From assembly GCA_016295145.1 (NCBI GenBank), contig JAEDLR010000044.1, forward strand, positions 1 through 17,057: 17,057 nt of DNA. The letters are read 5' to 3'. A program made the position numbers and the translations under genes. This document shows positions 1 to 8,685 of this stretch, piece after piece. This DNA comes from Oscillospiraceae bacterium (GTDB lineage: Bacteria > Bacillota > Clostridia > Oscillospirales > Ruminococcaceae). Within the stretch, counting starts at the first letter, position 1; each line of letters opens with the position of its first letter. The notes under the pieces were generated by a model, which made no database searches, was not told where the DNA came from, and saw nothing but the letters and a program-made list of their open reading frames with translations.

Positions 1-837
1 GGTATGCTGCTTTCCGCGCGCCGACTGACCCATGAGCGCATCACGCTGCAAACCGAATGTGAGGCACTGGCAGCATTGCTTTCGTCACTGCTGGCCGAAT
101 TCTGTGGTGATATTGTCTTTGATACCGAATATCGCACAGGCAGCCGCCGGCAGGCACTATGGTGCTATTCTTTGCAGGAAAAGCAGAGCGTACAGGCATT
201 GCTGAATGCCTTTTCCATTGTTCCCGAACATCGTGTGCCCAATCATCCGCAGCTTACGCAAGATTCCATACCGATGCTGCTGAGCGGTATTTTTGTGATG
301 AACGGCAGTGTGACAGACCCTACTCGCGGCTATCATCTTGAAATTGCCTTGCCCGATGCCACTCTCGCTGAGCAGATATGCAACGATTTCGCATCCTATT
401 CCATTCGCATGAAAATGACCAAGCGCAAAAACGAAACGATCCTATATCTCAAAGACAATGAAAGCATCTGCGATGTGCTGACCTTGTTTGGTGCGACGGC
501 TTCCACGCTGGATCTCATCGGTACACAGGTGCTGAAAAGTGTGCGTGGTCAAACCAATCGCCGTACCAACTGTGATATGGCAAATATTGATAAAACCGTA
601 CGCGCCTGTGAACAGCAACTTGCAGATATCGCAGTCATCAAGCGGGAAATGGGACTTGAAAACCTGCCTGCCAATTTGCAGGAAATGGCACGCCTGCGTG
701 CAGAATATCCCGACGCCTGTCTACGAGAACTGGGGGAATTGAGCAATCCTCCCGTATCGCGTTCGGGCATCAACCATCGTCTGCAAAAGCTTTCTGAGAT
801 TGCACGAAAACTGTTAGCCGAAGAAGAAAAGGAGTAA
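1..837 (+). CDS. whiA: WhiA-family DNA-binding protein, 5' end cut by window edge
   Basis: The frame is already open at base 1 and about 278 residues are visible. WhiA proteins are usually a little over 300 residues, so the N-terminal 30-40 residues and the true start lie outside the window; the ATG at base 4 is internal. The middle carries the degenerate LAGLIDADG-like fold seen as LLSGIFVMNGSVTDP (residues about 92-106 from base 4) followed by YHLEIAL. The NRRTNCDMANIDKT segment and the C-terminal helix-turn-helix ending in VSRSGINHRLQKLSEIAR are typical of the family. WhiA is a sporulation regulator in Streptomyces and influences cell division and chromosome segregation in Bacillus; no nuclease activity is expected. 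In Firmicutes it usually follows rapZ and yvcK, which would lie upstream here. The next gene starts 3 bp after the stop, and its ribosome binding site AAAGGAG is inside the end of whiA, so they are co-transcribed. Confidence 0.95.
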   Translation, partial: GMLLSARRLTHERITLQTECEALAALLSSLLAEFCGDIVFDTEYRTGSRRQALWCYSLQEKQSVQALLNAFSIVPEHRVPNHPQLTQDSIPMLLSGIFVMNGSVTDPTRGYHLEIALPDATLAEQICNDFASYSIRMKMTKRKNETILYLKDNESICDVLTLFGATASTLDLIGTQVLKSVRGQTNRRTNCDMANIDKTVRACEQQLADIAVIKREMGLENLPANLQEMARLRAEYPDACLRELGELSNPPVSRSGINHRLQKLSEIARKLLAEEEKE

Positions 838-840
838 TCC

Positions 841-1473
841 ATGAAAAAAGCCATTTTATTTGATCTGGACGGCACCCTCTGGGATTCTTCTCCACAGGTG
901 CTTGCCGCATGGAATCAGTGCATCAAAGAGGAGCTGCACCGGCAGGAACAGTTCACCCTTGCCCAGATGCACAGCTATATGGGCAGAACCATCGGGCAGA
1001 TCGCTGCTATGATGTTTCCAAATGTGCCCGAGGTAGTGCGTTGCGGTTATCTTGACCGTTGTACCAAGGCAGAATATGCCTATCTGAAACACCATGCCGC
1101 AACACTGTATCCCCAATCGGAAGCCGTGATTCGTTCACTGGCAGAGCAGTACACACTGGGCATCGTCAGTAATTGTCTGGAAGGGTATATCCCATGCTAT
1201 CTGGCACAGTGTGGCTTTGCTGAATGCTTTTCCGATTTTGAATGCGCAGGGCATACGGGCAAGCCAAAGGGAGAGAATATCCGTCTGGTGGTGGAGCGAA
1301 ATCACATCACCGACTGCATTTATGTGGGCGATACCCAAGGGGATGCCGATGCTGCTGCATTTGCAGGTGTAAAATTTGTTCATGCAGCATACGGATTCGG
1401 GACAGTCACTGCCTGCGATGCCGCAATTTCCACAATTACTGAGTTACCTGCAGTGGCTGCAAAACGATTGTAA
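841..1473 (+). CDS. HAD-superfamily hydrolase, phosphoglycolate phosphatase-like
   Basis: A 210-residue haloacid dehalogenase-type phosphatase with all four motifs: FDLDGT with nucleophile D8 and acid D10, VSN (S110, N111), a lysine at K141 or K143 in GKPKGEN, and GDTQGD (D164, D168) for magnesium. The helical cap lies between motifs I and II (about residues 15-90), which is subclass I as in Gph, PgmB and pyrophosphatase PpaX. The likely reaction is hydrolysis of a small phosphate ester in the cytosol; the substrate cannot be told from sequence. The start is fixed by AAAGGAG at 828-834. It sits in a run with whiA, dnaE and a dNTP hydrolase, so a role in clearing a nucleotide or sugar phosphate is possible but is inference from position only. 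Confidence 0.88.
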   Translation: MKKAILFDLDGTLWDSSPQVLAAWNQCIKEELHRQEQFTLAQMHSYMGRTIGQIAAMMFPNVPEVVRCGYLDRCTKAEYAYLKHHAATLYPQSEAVIRSLAEQYTLGIVSNCLEGYIPCYLAQCGFAECFSDFECAGHTGKPKGENIRLVVERNHITDCIYVGDTQGDADAAAFAGVKFVHAAYGFGTVTACDAAISTITELPAVAAKRL

Positions 1474-1517
1474 CAAAGCCATTTTTGCCGATACCTTGCA
1501 AAAAGGAGGTGCCGTTT

Positions 1518-4500
1518 ATGGAGCCGTTTGTGCATCTTCATGTTCATACCGAGTATTCCCTGCTGGACGGCGCCTGCCGTATCAAAGATCTGGTCGCGGC
1601 GGTCAAGGCGCAGGGGCAAACCGCTGTGGCAATCACCGATCACGGTGTACTGTACGGTGCAGTACAGTTTTTTCAGGCTGCGAAGGCTGCGGGCATTGAA
1701 CCGATCATCGGCTGCGAAATTTATGTGGCACCTCGCTCCCGCTTCCAGAAAGAAGGTGCCGTGGACAGTCACCCGTATCATTTCACCCTGCTGTGCAAAA
1801 ATGAGCTCGGCTACCGCAATCTGATACAGCTCGTGTCCAAAGCACATCTGGAGGGATTCTACCGCAAGCCCCGTGCCGACCGTGCATTATTGCAGCAGCA
1901 CCACGAGGGGTTGATCGCGCTTTCCGGCTGTATGTCGGGCGAGGTGGCACGTCTGCTGCTTGCCGGCGATTATGCCGCTGCAAAAGCCGCCGCCATCCGT
2001 GATGACGCACTCTTTGGCAGGGGCAACTATTATCTGGAGCTGCACAACCATGATCTGCCTGAGGAAGCAAAAGTGCGTGCAGGTTTGAAGCGCATTGCCG
2101 CTGAAACGGGGATCCCACTGGTAGCCGCCAATGATGTTCATTATCTGCGCCGTGAAGATGCCGTTGTGCAGCGCACTTTAGTCTGTATTCAAACGGCGAC
2201 TACGCTATCTTCCCCTGCCTCCATGGTCCTGCCCAATGACACCTTTTATCTGCGTTCCTCTGCCGAAATGCGTACCCTGTTTGCGGATTGTCCCGAAGCG
2301 GTTTCAAATACAGCAGTCATCGCAAAAATGTGTCATTTTTCGTTTACCTTTGGCGTCATTCAGTTGCCTGCATTCCATGAGGAGGGCATGACGGATCCCG
2401 TAGCTTATCTCCGACAGCTTGCGTATGACGGCTTGCAGCAGCGTTACGGCTCTGCCCCCGATGTGTCCGTGACACAGCGTCTGCGATACGAGTTGGATGT
2501 CATTGAGCGCATGGGCTATGTGGATTATTTTCTCATCGTCCGTGACTTTATCCACTTCGCCAAAAGCCATGATATCCCTGTTGGCCCCGGCAGAGGCTCA
2601 GGTGCAGGCAGTTTGTGTGCCTATTGCGTAGGCATCACAAATATTGACCCGATCAAAAACGGATTGCTGTTCGAGCGTTTTCTGAATCCCGAGCGTGTGA
2701 GTATGCCCGATTTTGATATTGATTTCTGTATCGTTGGCAGACAAAGGGTCATTGATTATGTTGTCAGGCGGTACGGTGCCGACCGTGTGACACAGATCAT
2801 TGCATTTGATACCCTGAAAGCCCGCGCCGCAGTTCGTGATGCGGGCCGTGCTATGGATCTGCCTTACGCCCTCTGTGACCGCGTTGCAAAATGCATTCCC
2901 CAAGATCTGCATATGACCCTACAACGTGCATTGGATGCATCCGAAGAATTGCAGTCGTTGTATCGCAATGACGCAAACGTCCGTCAGCTCATTGACCGTG
3001 CCATGGCACTGGAGGGTATGCCACGGCATGCCACAACCCATGCAGCAGGGGTTGTTATTTCTGCCACACCCGTTGCCGAACAAGTCCCCTTGCAGAAAAA
3101 TGAGGGCGTAACCGTCACCCAGTACACCATGGTAGATCTGGAGCAGCTTGGACTTTTGAAAATGGATTTTCTGGGTCTTCGCAACCTGACTGTGATCCGT
3201 GAAACCGAGCGCGCCATACAAAAAAATGATCCGCAGTTTGCAATGGCGGCGATTCCCGAGGACGATGCATCGGTGTACCGTATGCTATCCAATGCCGACA
3301 GCATCGGCGTGTTTCAAATGGAATCCGACGGTTTACGCAAGGTGCTCAAGCAGATGCGCCCCACTTGCATGGCAGATCTAACCACGCTGATTTCCCTTTA
3401 CCGTCCGGGTCCAATGGATTCCATTCCGCGCTATCTCAAATGCCGCCGCAATCCCAATGCTGTCGTTTACGATCATCCGCTGCTGAAACCCATTCTGGAA
3501 GAAACCTTCGGCTGTATCGTCTATCAGGAGCAGGTCATGGAGATTTGCCGCAGTCTTGCGGGATACTCCTATGGCAGAGCTGACCTGGTGCGCCGCGCGA
3601 TGGCAAAGAAGAAGCACGATGTCATGGAAAAAGAACGATCCGTGTTCATTTATGGTGATGGGACTTGTACGGGCGCGGTCAAAAACGGCGTACCCGAATC
3701 CACCGCCAATACGATCTTTGATAAAATGGCGGCCTTTGCAAGCTATGCGTTCAACAAATCCCATGCGGCTGCCTATGCCAGAGTCGCCTATGAAACCGCC
3801 TATCTGAAATACCATTATTACCGCGAGTATCTTGCAGCGTTGCTTTCTAGTGTACTGGGCAGCACCGAAAAAATGCTGCAATACATTGCTGACTGCGAAT
3901 TGCATCATGTGCCGATTCTGCCACCGCATATCAACCGCAGTCAAAGCGGTTTTACTGCCGAGGCAGAGGGCATCCGCTTTGGGCTGCTTGCCATTAAGGG
4001 GCTTGGAACCAATGTGATAGCGTCCATACTCCAACAGCGGCAGGCAGGCGGCAACTACCGTGATTTTGTGGATTTCTGCCGCCGCAATGCTGGACAGGAA
4101 CTGAACAAACGCAGTGTGGAAGGGCTGATTCGCAGTGGTGCATTCGACGGCATGGGACAGAATCGCCGTCAGATGCTGGAATGCTCTGACCGTATACTGG
4201 ACGCCATGCTTACCGAAAGCCGCCGTGTGATAGCCGGGCAGCTTTCCCTGTTCGGTGGCGAGGATACTGTGGGTACTCCCATGGAAATTACATTTCCCGA
4301 TGTTCCCGAATATCCGGATACACTGCTGCTGCAACTGGAAAAAGAAGCCATCGGACTGTATCTGTCGGGACACCCTCTGAAACGATGGAGCGCGCATCAT
4401 GATCTGCTGCGTATGCACAAGGCAGGAGAAATATCCAGTTACCGCGAGGGTGCAAAGCTGAAACTGCTCATCATGCCCGACGATATCCGCACGCATAGCA

Positions 4501-4961
4501 CCAAAGGCGGTGAGACAATGGCGTTTTTCCGTGCAGAAGATCCATCAGGCTGCTGCGACTGCGTGGTGTTTCCGCCGCTGTATGCAGCCTGCCACAGGTT
4601 GCTTACGCCCGATACCGTTGTGTATGTGGAAGGCAGTGTATCTTACCGTGATGAAAAATACTCGCTGCTGTGTGATGTATTGCTCAGTGAGCAGCAGTGG
4701 GCGGATACGCTTACCGGATATATGCTTTGCTGCAAGATAGATGATGCCGATACGGCTTGTTTACAAGCATTGCTGTACAGCGTTGCACCAAAGCATATTG
4801 GGAGTACCCCGTTTTGCATCTGGCTGAAGCAAAGCCGCAGATACCTGACGCCTAAGCGCAATCCGGCACTGGAAATCACGCCGCAGCTGCTTACCGATCT
4901 GGAACGCATCGGACTGCACCTGCAACAATGTGCCCTCATCAAACGAAAGGAATCGTCATAA
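1518..4961 (+). CDS. dnaE: DNA polymerase III subunit alpha, DnaE type
   Basis: An 1147-residue C-family replicative polymerase. The start is the ATG behind a near-perfect AAAGGAGGT at 1502-1510; an in-frame TTG upstream has no such site. The PHP domain (residues 1 to about 280) opens with HLHVHTEYSLLDG and keeps the metal ligands H8, H10, H42, E67, H88, C138, D206 and H208, so it may retain proofreading nuclease activity as in Thermus DnaE. Palm signatures are PVGPGRGSGAGSL (354-366), FDID with catalytic D400 and D402, and KMDFLGLR with D550. HAAGVVIS and YRPGPMDSIP are also present. QLSLF at 908-912 is a clamp-binding motif. An OB-fold follows at roughly 970-1060. In Bacillota DnaE normally works beside PolC, extending primers on the lagging strand; PolC is not in this window. 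The stop overlaps the next start by one base (TAATG). Confidence 0.97.
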   Translation: MEPFVHLHVHTEYSLLDGACRIKDLVAAVKAQGQTAVAITDHGVLYGAVQFFQAAKAAGIEPIIGCEIYVAPRSRFQKEGAVDSHPYHFTLLCKNELGYRNLIQLVSKAHLEGFYRKPRADRALLQQHHEGLIALSGCMSGEVARLLLAGDYAAAKAAAIRDDALFGRGNYYLELHNHDLPEEAKVRAGLKRIAAETGIPLVAANDVHYLRREDAVVQRTLVCIQTATTLSSPASMVLPNDTFYLRSSAEMRTLFADCPEAVSNTAVIAKMCHFSFTFGVIQLPAFHEEGMTDPVAYLRQLAYDGLQQRYGSAPDVSVTQRLRYELDVIERMGYVDYFLIVRDFIHFAKSHDIPVGPGRGSGAGSLCAYCVGITNIDPIKNGLLFERFLNPERVSMPDFDIDFCIVGRQRVIDYVVRRYGADRVTQIIAFDTLKARAAVRDAGRAMDLPYALCDRVAKCIPQDLHMTLQRALDASEELQSLYRNDANVRQLIDRAMALEGMPRHATTHAAGVVISATPVAEQVPLQKNEGVTVTQYTMVDLEQLGLLKMDFLGLRNLTVIRETERAIQKNDPQFAMAAIPEDDASVYRMLSNADSIGVFQMESDGLRKVLKQMRPTCMADLTTLISLYRPGPMDSIPRYLKCRRNPNAVVYDHPLLKPILEETFGCIVYQEQVMEICRSLAGYSYGRADLVRRAMAKKKHDVMEKERSVFIYGDGTCTGAVKNGVPESTANTIFDKMAAFASYAFNKSHAAAYARVAYETAYLKYHYYREYLAALLSSVLGSTEKMLQYIADCELHHVPILPPHINRSQSGFTAEAEGIRFGLLAIKGLGTNVIASILQQRQAGGNYRDFVDFCRRNAGQELNKRSVEGLIRSGAFDGMGQNRRQMLECSDRILDAMLTESRRVIAGQLSLFGGEDTVGTPMEITFPDVPEYPDTLLLQLEKEAIGLYLSGHPLKRWSAHHDLLRMHKAGEISSYREGAKLKLLIMPDDIRTHSTKGGETMAFFRAEDPSGCCDCVVFPPLYAACHRLLTPDTVVYVEGSVSYRDEKYSLLCDVLLSEQQWADTLTGYMLCCKIDDADTACLQALLYSVAPKHIGSTPFCIWLKQSRRYLTPKRNPALEITPQLLTDLERIGLHLQQCALIKRKESS

Positions 4962-6199
4962 TGCCCCACTATGAAAGCATATCTCCTGCATTGGAGCAGG
5001 AGATTCAGGCAAACCGAAAACGCGGATGGGTATCACCCTATGCCTGCCCGAATGCAGCCGCATTGCGTCGTTGTGACCGTTACAACGATGCGCCTACTAT
5101 GCTGCGGCCACCTTTCTCCAAGGATGCCGACAAGATTCTGAACAGTGCATTTTATAATCGCTATGCCGATAAAACGCAGGTGTTTTCGTTTTACCGCAAT
5201 GATGATATTTCACGCAGGGCACTGCACGTGCAACTGGTCTCACGCATTGCCCGTAATATCGGTGATGTGCTTGGGTTGAATACGGATCTCATTGAGGCCA
5301 TTGCCATTGGTCATGATATGGGGCATACGCCCTTCGGTCACGCAGGAGAACACGCGCTGAGTGCGCTGTATCAGGGATATACCGGCAAGCGATTTCTTCA
5401 TAACCTCCATGGCGTGCGTGTACTGGACACCATGGTACCCTATAATATCTCGCTGCAAACACTGGACGGCATTCTGTGCCACAACGGAGAGCTGCCGCAG
5501 GCAGCGTATCACCCTGCACCCATGCTGGATTTTGCCGCCTTTGATGCCCGCACCGCCGCCTGCTACCGACAAGATGTTTCTCTGATTCCTTGCACGCTTG
5601 AGGGATGTCTGGTACGGCTGTGCGATATGATCGCGTACATTGGCAAAGACCGTCAGGACGCAGTGAAGGCAAGACTGGTGGCTTCCGAAGACGTATTTTC
5701 TCCCACACTCATCGGCAAAACCAATGCGGAGGTCATCAACAATCTGGAAGTCAATCTCATTGAGAACAGTTACGGCAAACCGTATCTGCAACTGGACGAA
5801 GCGCATTTTCATGCAATGAAGCAATGCAAGGATGAAAACTATCAGAGACTGTATCATGATGAAAAAGTACAGGGGCAGATTCAACGAGAAATGGTGCCGA
5901 TGATGGAACAGCTATATGAAAAAATCCGCAAGGATGCCGTAGACCATGATCGCAGCAGCGCGTTATATCAGCACCATATTGCGCTGATTGAAGAGAAACA
6001 GCGGTGGTATCCTGCCAAAACGCCCTATGCCGAATCCGACCCTGATGATCTTACTGCGGATTTTATCGCGGCAATGACCGATGATTACTTTGTGGATTAT
6101 TATCGGATGTGCTTTCCTCACAGTAAGCATCATATTTCCTACATCGGGTATTTTGATTTATCGGATCCCCACTTTTCATCGCATTCAAAGGGACTGTAA
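4961..6199 (+). CDS. dGTPase-like deoxynucleotide triphosphohydrolase (HD domain)
   Basis: A 412-residue HD-domain hydrolase of the Dgt/SAMHD1-like group, which cleaves dNTPs to deoxynucleoside and tripolyphosphate and so adjusts dNTP pools. Visible metal ligands are H89 (in LHVQLVSRIAR), the H118-D119 pair in IGHDMGHTPFGHAGE, and D222 in LCDMIAYIGKD; this H...HD...D set defines the family. The N-terminal YNDAPTMLRPPFSKDADKIL and FSFYRNDDISRRALH segments are also typical of dGTPase-like proteins. The start ATG overlaps the dnaE stop codon by one base and is served by AAAGGAA at 4946-4952 inside dnaE, so translation is probably coupled. Pairing a replicase with a dNTP hydrolase fits a replication-linked function. 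The true substrate (dGTP or another dNTP) cannot be read from sequence, so no gene symbol is given. Confidence 0.9.
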   Translation: MPHYESISPALEQEIQANRKRGWVSPYACPNAAALRRCDRYNDAPTMLRPPFSKDADKILNSAFYNRYADKTQVFSFYRNDDISRRALHVQLVSRIARNIGDVLGLNTDLIEAIAIGHDMGHTPFGHAGEHALSALYQGYTGKRFLHNLHGVRVLDTMVPYNISLQTLDGILCHNGELPQAAYHPAPMLDFAAFDARTAACYRQDVSLIPCTLEGCLVRLCDMIAYIGKDRQDAVKARLVASEDVFSPTLIGKTNAEVINNLEVNLIENSYGKPYLQLDEAHFHAMKQCKDENYQRLYHDEKVQGQIQREMVPMMEQLYEKIRKDAVDHDRSSALYQHHIALIEEKQRWYPAKTPYAESDPDDLTADFIAAMTDDYFVDYYRMCFPHSKHHISYIGYFDLSDPHFSSHSKGL

Positions 6200-6211
6200 T
6201 GCATAAAGGTA

Positions 6212-6240
6212 TTGCTTTTTTTGACAGAATCCTGTATAAT
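6212..6240 (+). promoter_or_regulatory. Predicted promoter of pyrE
   Basis: A perfect TATAAT at 6235-6240 lies 17 bp downstream of TTGCTT at 6212-6217. The expected start of transcription is near 6247. It falls in the 94-bp gap between the dNTP hydrolase and pyrE, where no terminator is visible, so pyrE could also be reached by read-through from the upstream genes. Confidence 0.7.
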
Positions 6241-6249
6241 AGAGTTGCT

Positions 6250-6267
6250 GGCATCCTATCAGATGCC
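6250..6267 (+). other. Hairpin at the 5' end of the pyrE leader
   Basis: GGCATC (6250-6255) and GATGCC (6262-6267) are perfect inverted repeats separated by 6 bases, giving a 6-bp stem. It begins about three bases after the predicted transcription start, so it may cap the mRNA 5' end or act in control. It is not followed by a T run and is not a terminator. Confidence 0.45.
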
Positions 6268-6293
6268 GTAAAAACGGAAAGGCGGAATGTAAC

Positions 6294-6947
6294 ATGACTT
6301 ACAAAGAGGAATTTATTCGTTTTATGGTAGAGTGCGGTGTGCTGACCTTTGGCGAGTTTACACTGAAAAGCGGCAGAAAAGCCCCTTATTTCATCAACGC
6401 CGGAAATTATAAGACCGGTAAGCAGCTTTGCCGTCTGGGCGAATACTATGCAGCCTGCATGAAAGAAAACGGCATGGAAGCAGAGGTTCTGTTTGGCCCT
6501 GCCTATAAGGGTATTTCCCTTGCCGCGGCGGCAGCCGTTGCCCTCTGGAAAGAACACGGTATCGAGGTGGGCTTCTGCTATGACCGCAAAGAGGTCAAAG
6601 ATCACGGCGAGGGCGGTATGCTGGTAGGCAGCGCTTTGCACGACGGCACAAAGGTTGTGATCATCGAGGATGTTATGACTTCCGGTAAGGCTCTGCGGGA
6701 GGTATACCCCAAGCTCAAATCTATGGCAGATGTGGATATTACCGGCATGGTGATTACTGTTGACCGTCAGGAGCGCGGGCTGAATACAGAGAAATCCGCA
6801 GTACAAGAGGTCAAAGAGGAGTTCGGCGTGGATGTCAAGGCAATCGTAACCGTCAGTGATATCATTGCTGCCATTGAAAACGGCGTGATCGAGGGCAAGG
6901 AATATCTGCCCCAGATGCTTGCTTACCGTGAACAGTACGGTGTCTGA
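6294..6947 (+). CDS. pyrE: Orotate phosphoribosyltransferase
   Basis: A 217-residue type I phosphoribosyltransferase that joins orotate to PRPP to make OMP, the fifth step of de novo pyrimidine synthesis. The PRPP-binding loop VVIIEDVMTSGKA is at 121-133. FTLKSGRKAPYFIN near the N-terminus, GPAYKGI (68-74) and the flexible catalytic loop RKEVKDHGEGG (98-108) are all characteristic of OPRTase. The start is supported by AAAGGCGG at 6278-6285, 8 bases upstream. A bare ATG-TAA pair at 6287-6292 lies just before it. The gene stands apart from other pyr genes in this window, has its own promoter, and ends 18 bp before a strong hairpin terminator shared with convergent prfC. Confidence 0.96.
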   Translation: MTYKEEFIRFMVECGVLTFGEFTLKSGRKAPYFINAGNYKTGKQLCRLGEYYAACMKENGMEAEVLFGPAYKGISLAAAAAVALWKEHGIEVGFCYDRKEVKDHGEGGMLVGSALHDGTKVVIIEDVMTSGKALREVYPKLKSMADVDITGMVITVDRQERGLNTEKSAVQEVKEEFGVDVKAIVTVSDIIAAIENGVIEGKEYLPQMLAYREQYGV

Positions 6948-6965
6948 TGGTCACATATACGCAAA

Positions 6966-6990
6966 GTACCCCCTCTATACGAGGGGGTAC
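6966..6990. terminator. Hairpin terminator between convergent pyrE and prfC
   Basis: GTACCCCCTC (6966-6975) and GAGGGGGTAC (6981-6990) form a perfect 10-bp stem with a 5-base loop. It lies between the pyrE stop (+) and the prfC stop (-). T tracts on both sides are short (CTTTT on +, TTT on -), so it probably acts in both directions but is not a textbook U-run terminator on either. Confidence 0.8.
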
Positions 6991-7019
6991 AACTTTTCCA
7001 TATGGATTTGCAACAAGAA

Positions 7020-8606
7020 TCATTCCTTGCTAAAGTCCATGAGTTCAAGGCCCTCATTGCGCTCCAGTGCCCAGCGGATATTCCACTCACTGGTGAACAG
7101 CAGCAAATAGCGGTCTTTGAAATCCTGCACCAGCTTGGTATCACCGCTAATGGTCAATGCCGAGGGCTTCTCTACATTGCCGCCGATCCAGCGGATATAC
7201 TGATAGCTGAGATTTTCACGGATGATTTCGGTGTTATACTCGGTACGCATACGATGCTCAAACACCTCAAATTGCAGCACGCCCACAACGCCCACAATGA
7301 CTTCTTCCATGCCCATATCGGGTTCGTGGAAGATTTGAATGGCGCCCTCTTGTGCAATCTGCATGACACCCTTGACAAACTGCTTGCGCTTCATGGTATC
7401 CTTGTGCCGAATACGCGCGAAATGCTCAGGGGCAAAGGTCGGGATACCTTCAAAACAGATTTTACGGTTCGGCGAACAAATCGTATCGCCAATGGCAAAC
7501 AAGCCCGGATCAAACACACCGATAATATCGCCTGCATATGCCTCGTCAATGATCTCACGGTTTTCTGCCATCATCATCTGCGGCTGCGAAAGGCGCATTT
7601 TCTTATCGCCCTGCACATGATAAACCTCCATATCACGGGTGAATCTACCCGAACAGATACGCAGAAATGTGACGCGGTCACGATGTGCTTTATTCATATT
7701 TGCCTGAATCTTGAATACAAATGCAGAAAAGCTTTCGTCAAAGGGTGAAACCTCGCCGTCAGGGGTATTACGGGCAAGGGGCGGCGGTGTCAGTTCCAGA
7801 AAGCGCTGCAAAAACGGTTCCACGCCGAAATTGGTTAATGCAGAGCCGAAAAACACAGGCGACAACGCACCTGCCTGAATTGCGGCAAGGTCAAACGCCT
7901 CGGAAGCACCATCCAGCAACTCAATATCCTCTGCAAGCTGCGCATGATTCCCCTTGCCAATCAGTGCTGTCAGATTCGGATCATCGGGCGTAACAGCGGT
8001 TTGCGATACCATATGTTTGCCGCTGTCGCCCTCAAATGAGAGAATATGGCGTGTTTCCAGATCAAACACACCGCGGAACTCTTTACCGCACCCAATGGGC
8101 CAGTTCACCGCGTATGTCTTGATGCCCAGCTCCTGCTCGATCTGCTCCAACAAATCAAAAGGGTTGCGCGCTTCACGGTCCATTTTGTTGATAAAGGTAA
8201 AGATCGGAATATGGCGCATTACACAGACCTTGAACAGCTTACGGGTCTGATTCTCAACACCCTTGGATGCATCGATTACCATGATTGCTGCATCGGCAGC
8301 CATGAGAGTGCGGTAGGTATCTTCCGAAAAATCCTGATGTCCGGGCGTATCCAGAATATTAATGCAGAAGCCCTGATAGTTGAACTGCATCACCGAGGAA
8401 GTAACGGAAATACCGCGCTGCTTTTCAATTTCCATCCAGTCAGATACGGCATGACGAGAGTTTTTCTTACCCTTTACGGAACCAGCAAGCGCAATCGCAC
8501 CGCCGTAAAGCAACAATTTTTCAGTCAGTGTGGTTTTACCCGCGTCGGGGTGAGAAATGATCGCAAAGGTTCTTCTGCGACGGATTTCCTCCTGCATAGC
8601 AGACAA
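7020..8606 (-). CDS. prfC: Peptide chain release factor 3
   Basis: A translational GTPase of 528 residues, matching E. coli RF3 (529). It recycles RF1/RF2 from the ribosome after peptide release. GTPase motifs are SHPDAGKTT (18-26), RGISVTSS (64-71, switch I), DTPGH (86-90) and NKMD (140-143). YGGAIALAGSVKGKK and SDWMEIEKQRGISV are RF3-type and separate it from EF-G. The start chosen is TTG at 8604-8606, because GGAGGG (8613-8618) sits six bases before it; the ATG at 8595-8597 three codons on would have an unusually long 15-base spacing. The product would begin MSAMQEEIRRRRTF. It is a single gene with its own promoter, convergent with pyrE and divergent from the scaffoldin gene. Confidence 0.95.
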   Translation of the reverse strand: MSAMQEEIRRRRTFAIISHPDAGKTTLTEKLLLYGGAIALAGSVKGKKNSRHAVSDWMEIEKQRGISVTSSVMQFNYQGFCINILDTPGHQDFSEDTYRTLMAADAAIMVIDASKGVENQTRKLFKVCVMRHIPIFTFINKMDREARNPFDLLEQIEQELGIKTYAVNWPIGCGKEFRGVFDLETRHILSFEGDSGKHMVSQTAVTPDDPNLTALIGKGNHAQLAEDIELLDGASEAFDLAAIQAGALSPVFFGSALTNFGVEPFLQRFLELTPPPLARNTPDGEVSPFDESFSAFVFKIQANMNKAHRDRVTFLRICSGRFTRDMEVYHVQGDKKMRLSQPQMMMAENREIIDEAYAGDIIGVFDPGLFAIGDTICSPNRKICFEGIPTFAPEHFARIRHKDTMKRKQFVKGVMQIAQEGAIQIFHEPDMGMEEVIVGVVGVLQFEVFEHRMRTEYNTEIIRENLSYQYIRWIGGNVEKPSALTISGDTKLVQDFKDRYLLLFTSEWNIRWALERNEGLELMDFSKE

Positions 8607-8618
8607 ATCGATCCCTCC
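8604..8618 (-). promoter_or_regulatory. Ribosome binding site and TTG start of prfC
   Basis: Read on the - strand, GGAGGG is followed by ATCGAT and then TTG. The six-base spacing is ideal for TTG and poor for the in-frame ATG nine bases further on, so this site decides the start. Confidence 0.65.
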
Positions 8619-8685
8619 AGTTATTAAAATCGGACTGCGCACATAAAAATGGTAGGTTTTTGCAATGTACGCAACAAACGTTACT

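Noticed and set aside
1485..1517. Upstream TTG start extending DnaE by 11 residues
   Set aside because: The ATG at 1518 has a near-perfect ribosome binding site and gives the usual DnaE N-terminus.
3378..4496. Long - strand open frame (372 codons) opposite dnaE
   Set aside because: It lies wholly within dnaE, has no ribosome binding site and reads as low-information antisense; the + strand product has full family motifs.
6221..6226. Perfect TTGACA just upstream of the pyrE TATAAT
   Set aside because: Only 8 bp separate it from TATAAT, and 17 bp further on there is no -10; TTGCTT at 6212 has the right spacing instead.
6063..6806. - strand open frame crossing the hydrolase-pyrE junction
   Set aside because: It covers two well-supported + strand genes and a promoter, and has no recognisable domain.
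7002..7748. + strand open frame of 248 codons opposite prfC
   Set aside because: Antisense shadow of a clear RF3 gene; no family signature and no start signal.
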